Assembly: GCF_000002235.5 (NCBI RefSeq)
Contig: NW_022145601.1
Span: forward strand, 27,513,228-27,577,227
Length of the DNA: 64,000 bases
Direction: 5' to 3'
From: Strongylocentrotus purpuratus
Lineage: Eukaryota > Echinodermata > Echinoidea > Camarodonta > Strongylocentrotidae
Part shown: positions 24,601 through 29,993 of the stretch, in pieces
How the letters are laid out: each line of letters starts with the position of its first letter
How positions within the stretch are numbered: position 1 is the first letter of the stretch
Program-made: the position numbers and the translations under genes
The notes under the pieces: model-generated
Databases searched by the model: none
Seen by the model: the letters and a program-made list of their open reading frames with translations, nothing else
What the model was told of the DNA's origin: nothing

Positions 24601-27600
24601 GACACAATTATGTATTGATTAGCCATTTTACCTTTTTTGCTTTTATTGTGAGTGTAAGCTACAGATTCTGTGCATCTTTTGTATGTTAAAGGTAATACAA
24701 AGTTTTGGGAAATTTTGAAACTGGGTGGATATGATTCTATACCATTTTGATATATTTAGATGCCCCTGTGGATGTATTATAAGCACTAGAAAAATTAGCC
24801 CCTAAAACACTTCTGCTTTCGAGAAAAATTGAATATAAAAATTTACCGGTGCTCCCAGTAAATTTTGATAAATTGCAAATAGCGCCTATACGGTCGTACA
24901 ATGTTAGCTGCGACCATGAAAATTTCAGAATATGTAGTTGTGATATATAATTTCCAAACGGGAAGAGCTAATCGGTCGATTTTAGTCAAGAAACATTGTT
25001 TTATAGCTTAATTAATATCTTGACCTTGAGAGGGAGCTATACAACATAAAGAGTTTATTATTTACAATTTCAAAACTTTAGACTCGTTTTCAACCGCACC
25101 AACAATCACTTAATATTGTAGAATCGCATTTGCTTCCATTATGTTTATTTGAACCAAATTCATGACCCCATACCAAAACTTTGTATTACCTTTAATTTGA
25201 TACATAAGGGGTATCTAAATCACCTACAGCTCCAGTATAAAGTATACCTTGGAAAATATACCTTGAAAGTTGACTTAAAGTTAAAATACAAACCTTAAAT
25301 ATTTGCCCCTTTGCACCCATGAAGTGAATTATGTTCTATTTGAAAGGCTACATCAACACTTACAAAATTCACTGGGGTCAAATTTATTTTTCCTGGATTC
25401 CCAAACTTTATGATTTCAACATACAGCAATAAAAGAGAATTTCTGTAAATTCTATGAATCAATATTCACAATACAACCTCCATCGTCAGCATTGAAATCC
25501 TTCTTAAATGCTCTCAAACTAAATTACAATGTATCCACCATATTTTCACACAGGTCCACCAATCATCCCTCCAACTACCGAGCCTCATGGTAGGGGTGAT
25601 GTTGACCCCTCCTCTCCAGGCAAAGGTTACGACCCCTGCGCCAACAACGTCAAGTGTGGCAATGCAGCTAGCAGGCCAGTGCTCGATGACACAGCTATGG
25701 TTTTTCTGGTGTTTGGAATCAAGGGTATCAACAAGACAAATGTTTCCACACACCATGTACTGAATGAAGACAAGGTTAGAAGTGTACAAATTAGTTGCAT
25801 AGGTACAAGGGGTATTTCACCCCCCCCCCCTCTCCCCATCTAAAAGATAGAGAGACCTATGGTATTTCTGGTGTTTGTAATACATATCATATAGTGAATA
25901 AAGCAGGACTGATAATTACCCGATTTAAATCAGTTTCCCAATTTTTTTATTTTTTTCCTGATTTCTTCCCGGTGTTTTTTTCTTTTTTTTTTTCTTCCCG
26001 ATTTTTTCCCTCATTTTCTCTTTTTTTCCCCAATTTCTTCCCAATTTTTTTACTCCAAAGGGGGGGGGGGGGGAGAATATGTTGTTAGATGCCATTCCCC
26101 CCCCCCCCCAAAAAAAAAACCTTTTTTTTTTACTCAAGGGGGGGGGGGGGGTGGTTGAGGGGATAACCCCCCCCCCCCTTTTTTTTTTAGAGCTCACTAT
26201 ACAGAGATGCCAACCAGTACAATTAAATTATATAAGAGTGAAATACGATATGATATCACCTCTTTAAATGCGCAACCCGCAACCCCAACAAAAACTTGCT
26301 TTTTAATTTCTCATTAAATTTTAATGTAAGAGCAAACATTTTACTTGACCATACTTTTAATACCAGTAAAACATTTTTCTGAAATTTTACTGGCCCAGGG
26401 CCCATTCTTCCAATATGTTTCCTCTGTTTCCAATATGTTCACTTTTGTGTACCGGTAACCATAAACCTAGTTACTGTATATCTACATCACCATGCAAGCC
26501 AAAACTTATAAGCAGCATCTATTCCTTAATTGTTGTTAATGATTATATATGTAATTGATTTGTAATGCTTTGTTGAAAAAAGAAATAAAATTGAATTGAA
26601 TTGACTTGACATAAAAAAGGAAGAGCGTGTGAGAGAGAGAAAAAGCGAGAGACCCATGGTATTTCTGGTGTGATTGTAGTAGAGGAGACTAATGTTTCCA
26701 CACCTTATGTACTAAATGAAGATAAAATGAGAAGTGATGATAATTAGTATCATAGCTACAGGAAGAAAGATGAGCCCCTTCCACTCTAAAGCTGTTTATT
26801 TGGTCAAATAAATCAAATTTACAATTCGTGTAGACATAGACAACGAATTAGTATTTATTCTGTCTCGATACAAAAATATATTATGTGCATTCTCAATTTA
26901 TTTGCATGAAAGATATTTCTTACCCCAGTTAACATTTAAAGAGAAGAAAAAAATTCATAGTAATAGTTTACATGTGCTAATTTTGCCTTAACTTGATCGC
27001 AGCAAAACTACTGAACCAATTTTTTGTTGTTGATAGATATATGTATCATCATTTAGCTGTCAGAGCCTAGTAATCTACATGGATATATTATGGAATCGTA
27101 AGTTAAACCAAGTGCTTTCCCCTATGATCTGTTACAAACTGTACTTTAGTGTCATGAGATCATTTAGTACTCGAGCGTGATATCCTCTCATCCTCAGGGC
27201 ACTGTCATTTATGACCTGGACTTCACGCCTCTCCGCTCTAAGACTGTGGGGGCGCTGTGTAAGATCTGCAAGCTCATCGGTAACAACCAAGACCTAGTCC
27301 GCAATGGCGGGGCGGAGTGCTTCCCGACCCAGTACTTAACCACACTTCGGATCTATGGGCTAAGGCTTCCTGACGAATGTAACGACATCCCACGACCTAA
27401 GCTCATCGCAGGTCAAAGGTCACATGCAAAAGTTCACATGATTGGTCAGGAGCTTGTCTGGTTCGCCATGGCTTTTGAGTCGGTGAGCATTCCTTTGTAA
27501 CTTAGAATATTTCGCTGGCATAAATTTAATGAGTGGTACAGACTTGAAAAAAAATTGAATCACAATTAACTGACACTGAATGTTTCTGGTTTTTGTCTCG

Positions 27601-29955
27601 CCTGCATAGCAAAAGCGAGACATAGGTGCCACTTTTCCGGTGACGGCGGCGTCAACATCATTAATTTGTAATATAATTTTGAAAGTATAAGTTCTTATTC
27701 AATGAACTTAGTCTATAGGGTTATCAAGTATCACAAATCATATGACATAAATTCCAGGTCACAAAGTCAAGTTGAAAGGTCATTTTAGGTCAGTAGGGCT
27801 TTTTCATCTGCAGCACCTTGTCTTTGGAATAATTTACTATTTAATTTGAGAATCATAACTTCCTTAGAGACCTTTAAATCCAAGCTGAAATCATATCTTT
27901 TTTTACCAATACCTGTACTTGACACTCATCCGAACTTTCTCGTCCAAACTTTCTCATTCTTTCTATTTTTCCTGTGCGCCTTAGAATAGCATTGTCTAGA
28001 TAGACGGCGCTATACAAATGCCTATTGTTATTATTATTATGTTTTCACAACTTAATATGAGAATTAATAAATCAATTTTTGTTACTTGTTCATCTTTTAT
28101 GAAAGTTACCAATCTTGGTACAAATAATAGTAAATAATTCTTCTGATGATTCTTAGTCAATATTCACTTCAAAATGCTGATGATTTTCAGAGGATTTCCA
28201 TTTTGGGGGGCCTGCTAATGTCCCAACCTCAATTGTTCATTATATTGAATTGCGTAATGCAGGTGAGACTGCTGAGAGCGTTTTTCTTGTTAGATTGTTT
28301 ACTCTGTATTCATAGGTAACCTATGATAATAGATGTGCTTGACCAAGGGTTTTACGTTTTAACAACTATGGAACATTATAGAATATCATTTTAATTTAGA
28401 TTTAAAGTCTTTGTTTGAAGGGAATGACATATATGTGAGAACTTCAAATTGTTATAAACAAATCATCTCTAATATGGAGAGGGATTTCATCTTTACAAAC
28501 AAAGACTTTCACTCTCAAAAGCTTGATTGATAGAGTTCATGCTGGCTAATTATATATGTTTTACCTTTATATATATTTTACCTTGTATGATTATTTTAAT
28601 GCCCTTATGTTATTGACGAGACCCATAACTTTGTGGAATTATTTTTTATGATGAATTTGCCATTTGTATTCATGTATGACAATTCCTTGTGCAGAAAATC
28701 TATGAAGGGAAATCAAGCTTCGAAGTCTACAATGATTATAGTACATCAGAGAATGCCTTGGCAAAAGCGAAGGCATGCAAAATGACATTACTAAAGTTTT
28801 ATACATTTGGCAAATTTATGCATGTATTATTTTTCTTTGTGCAGAAAATCTTTGAGGGGAAGTCGAGCTTTGAAGCCTACAAGGATTATAATGCATGGGA
28901 AAAGGCCATAGTCAAAATGAAGGCAAACTTGACAGAGGAGGAGAGAGTTGGTTTAATGTCAGTTTTCCAAACATGTGATTACTGGGAACAAGTCTTCATG
29001 GAGATTATTGGTAAGGGATGAAGAGAAATGATGGATGAAAGGAGTGATGGAAGGAAGGAGGAAGGAGGGTATGGTAGAAATATATGAATAAACAGGGGCA
29101 AATATTCTTGAAAATGAAGGAAGGAATGAAGTGAAGTGCTTAGCTAAGGAAAAGGAGACAGGATTGAGAGAGGCTTTAATGATCATGGATCATCAAAAGT
29201 GATGAGGAAAGGAAATATAGAGAAAGGAGTTGATCTGAGGAGGGATGGAGAATTCAATAATAATTGGGGGGGGGGGGGGGGTGTTACACCCACAAATGTA
29301 ATAACACTTTACCCACAAATGTAATAACACCCACAAATGTAATAACACTTTACCCACAAATGTAATAACCACTTTACCCACAAATGTAATAATGTAGTAC
29401 AGCGGATAAGCTCCCAATATAATGAAAATTGTGCACTTTTTGAGAAAAGCATGAAACTTCTAGCATAGTTAGTTTAGACCATAAGATTTATATTCAGATG
29501 TGGAGGGAAGTCAGATTTGACCTCTGATGACCCTGAGAGGTCAAATCCAAAATGGCCGCCAGTCCGCATGGTCTATTATGGACAAACACGCTTAACTTTT
29601 AAACCAAATAGTCAAGAAAAACGTTTAAGGTGTTTTTTCCAACTAACTAGTTGGAAATGACACCTTAAACGTTTTGTCTGGACTTTGTCTTTTCTCAAAA
29701 AGTGCACAATTTTCTTGCTAAGCCGCTGCACTAATGACTTTACCCACAAATGTAATAAATTTGAAGGGAAATTCTGTCGAATTTGTTCAAAACTAAAACC
29801 CTGTAATAAAGCATAGGTATAGCGCGCAGTCTTTACACCAGACACGGTTATTTCAAAAATTTCAAAAATCTTCAAAACTAAGACCCCATAATCCTTTTCC
29901 TGTGGAATAACATGAGAATCGAGCATAGTCTTTCCTCCAGACCAGGTTATTCAAA

Positions 29956-29993
<38 letters not shown>

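Noticed and set aside
26079..26267. Pro-rich open frames around 25.9-26.3 kb
   Set aside because: Translations of homopolymer C/T/A runs.
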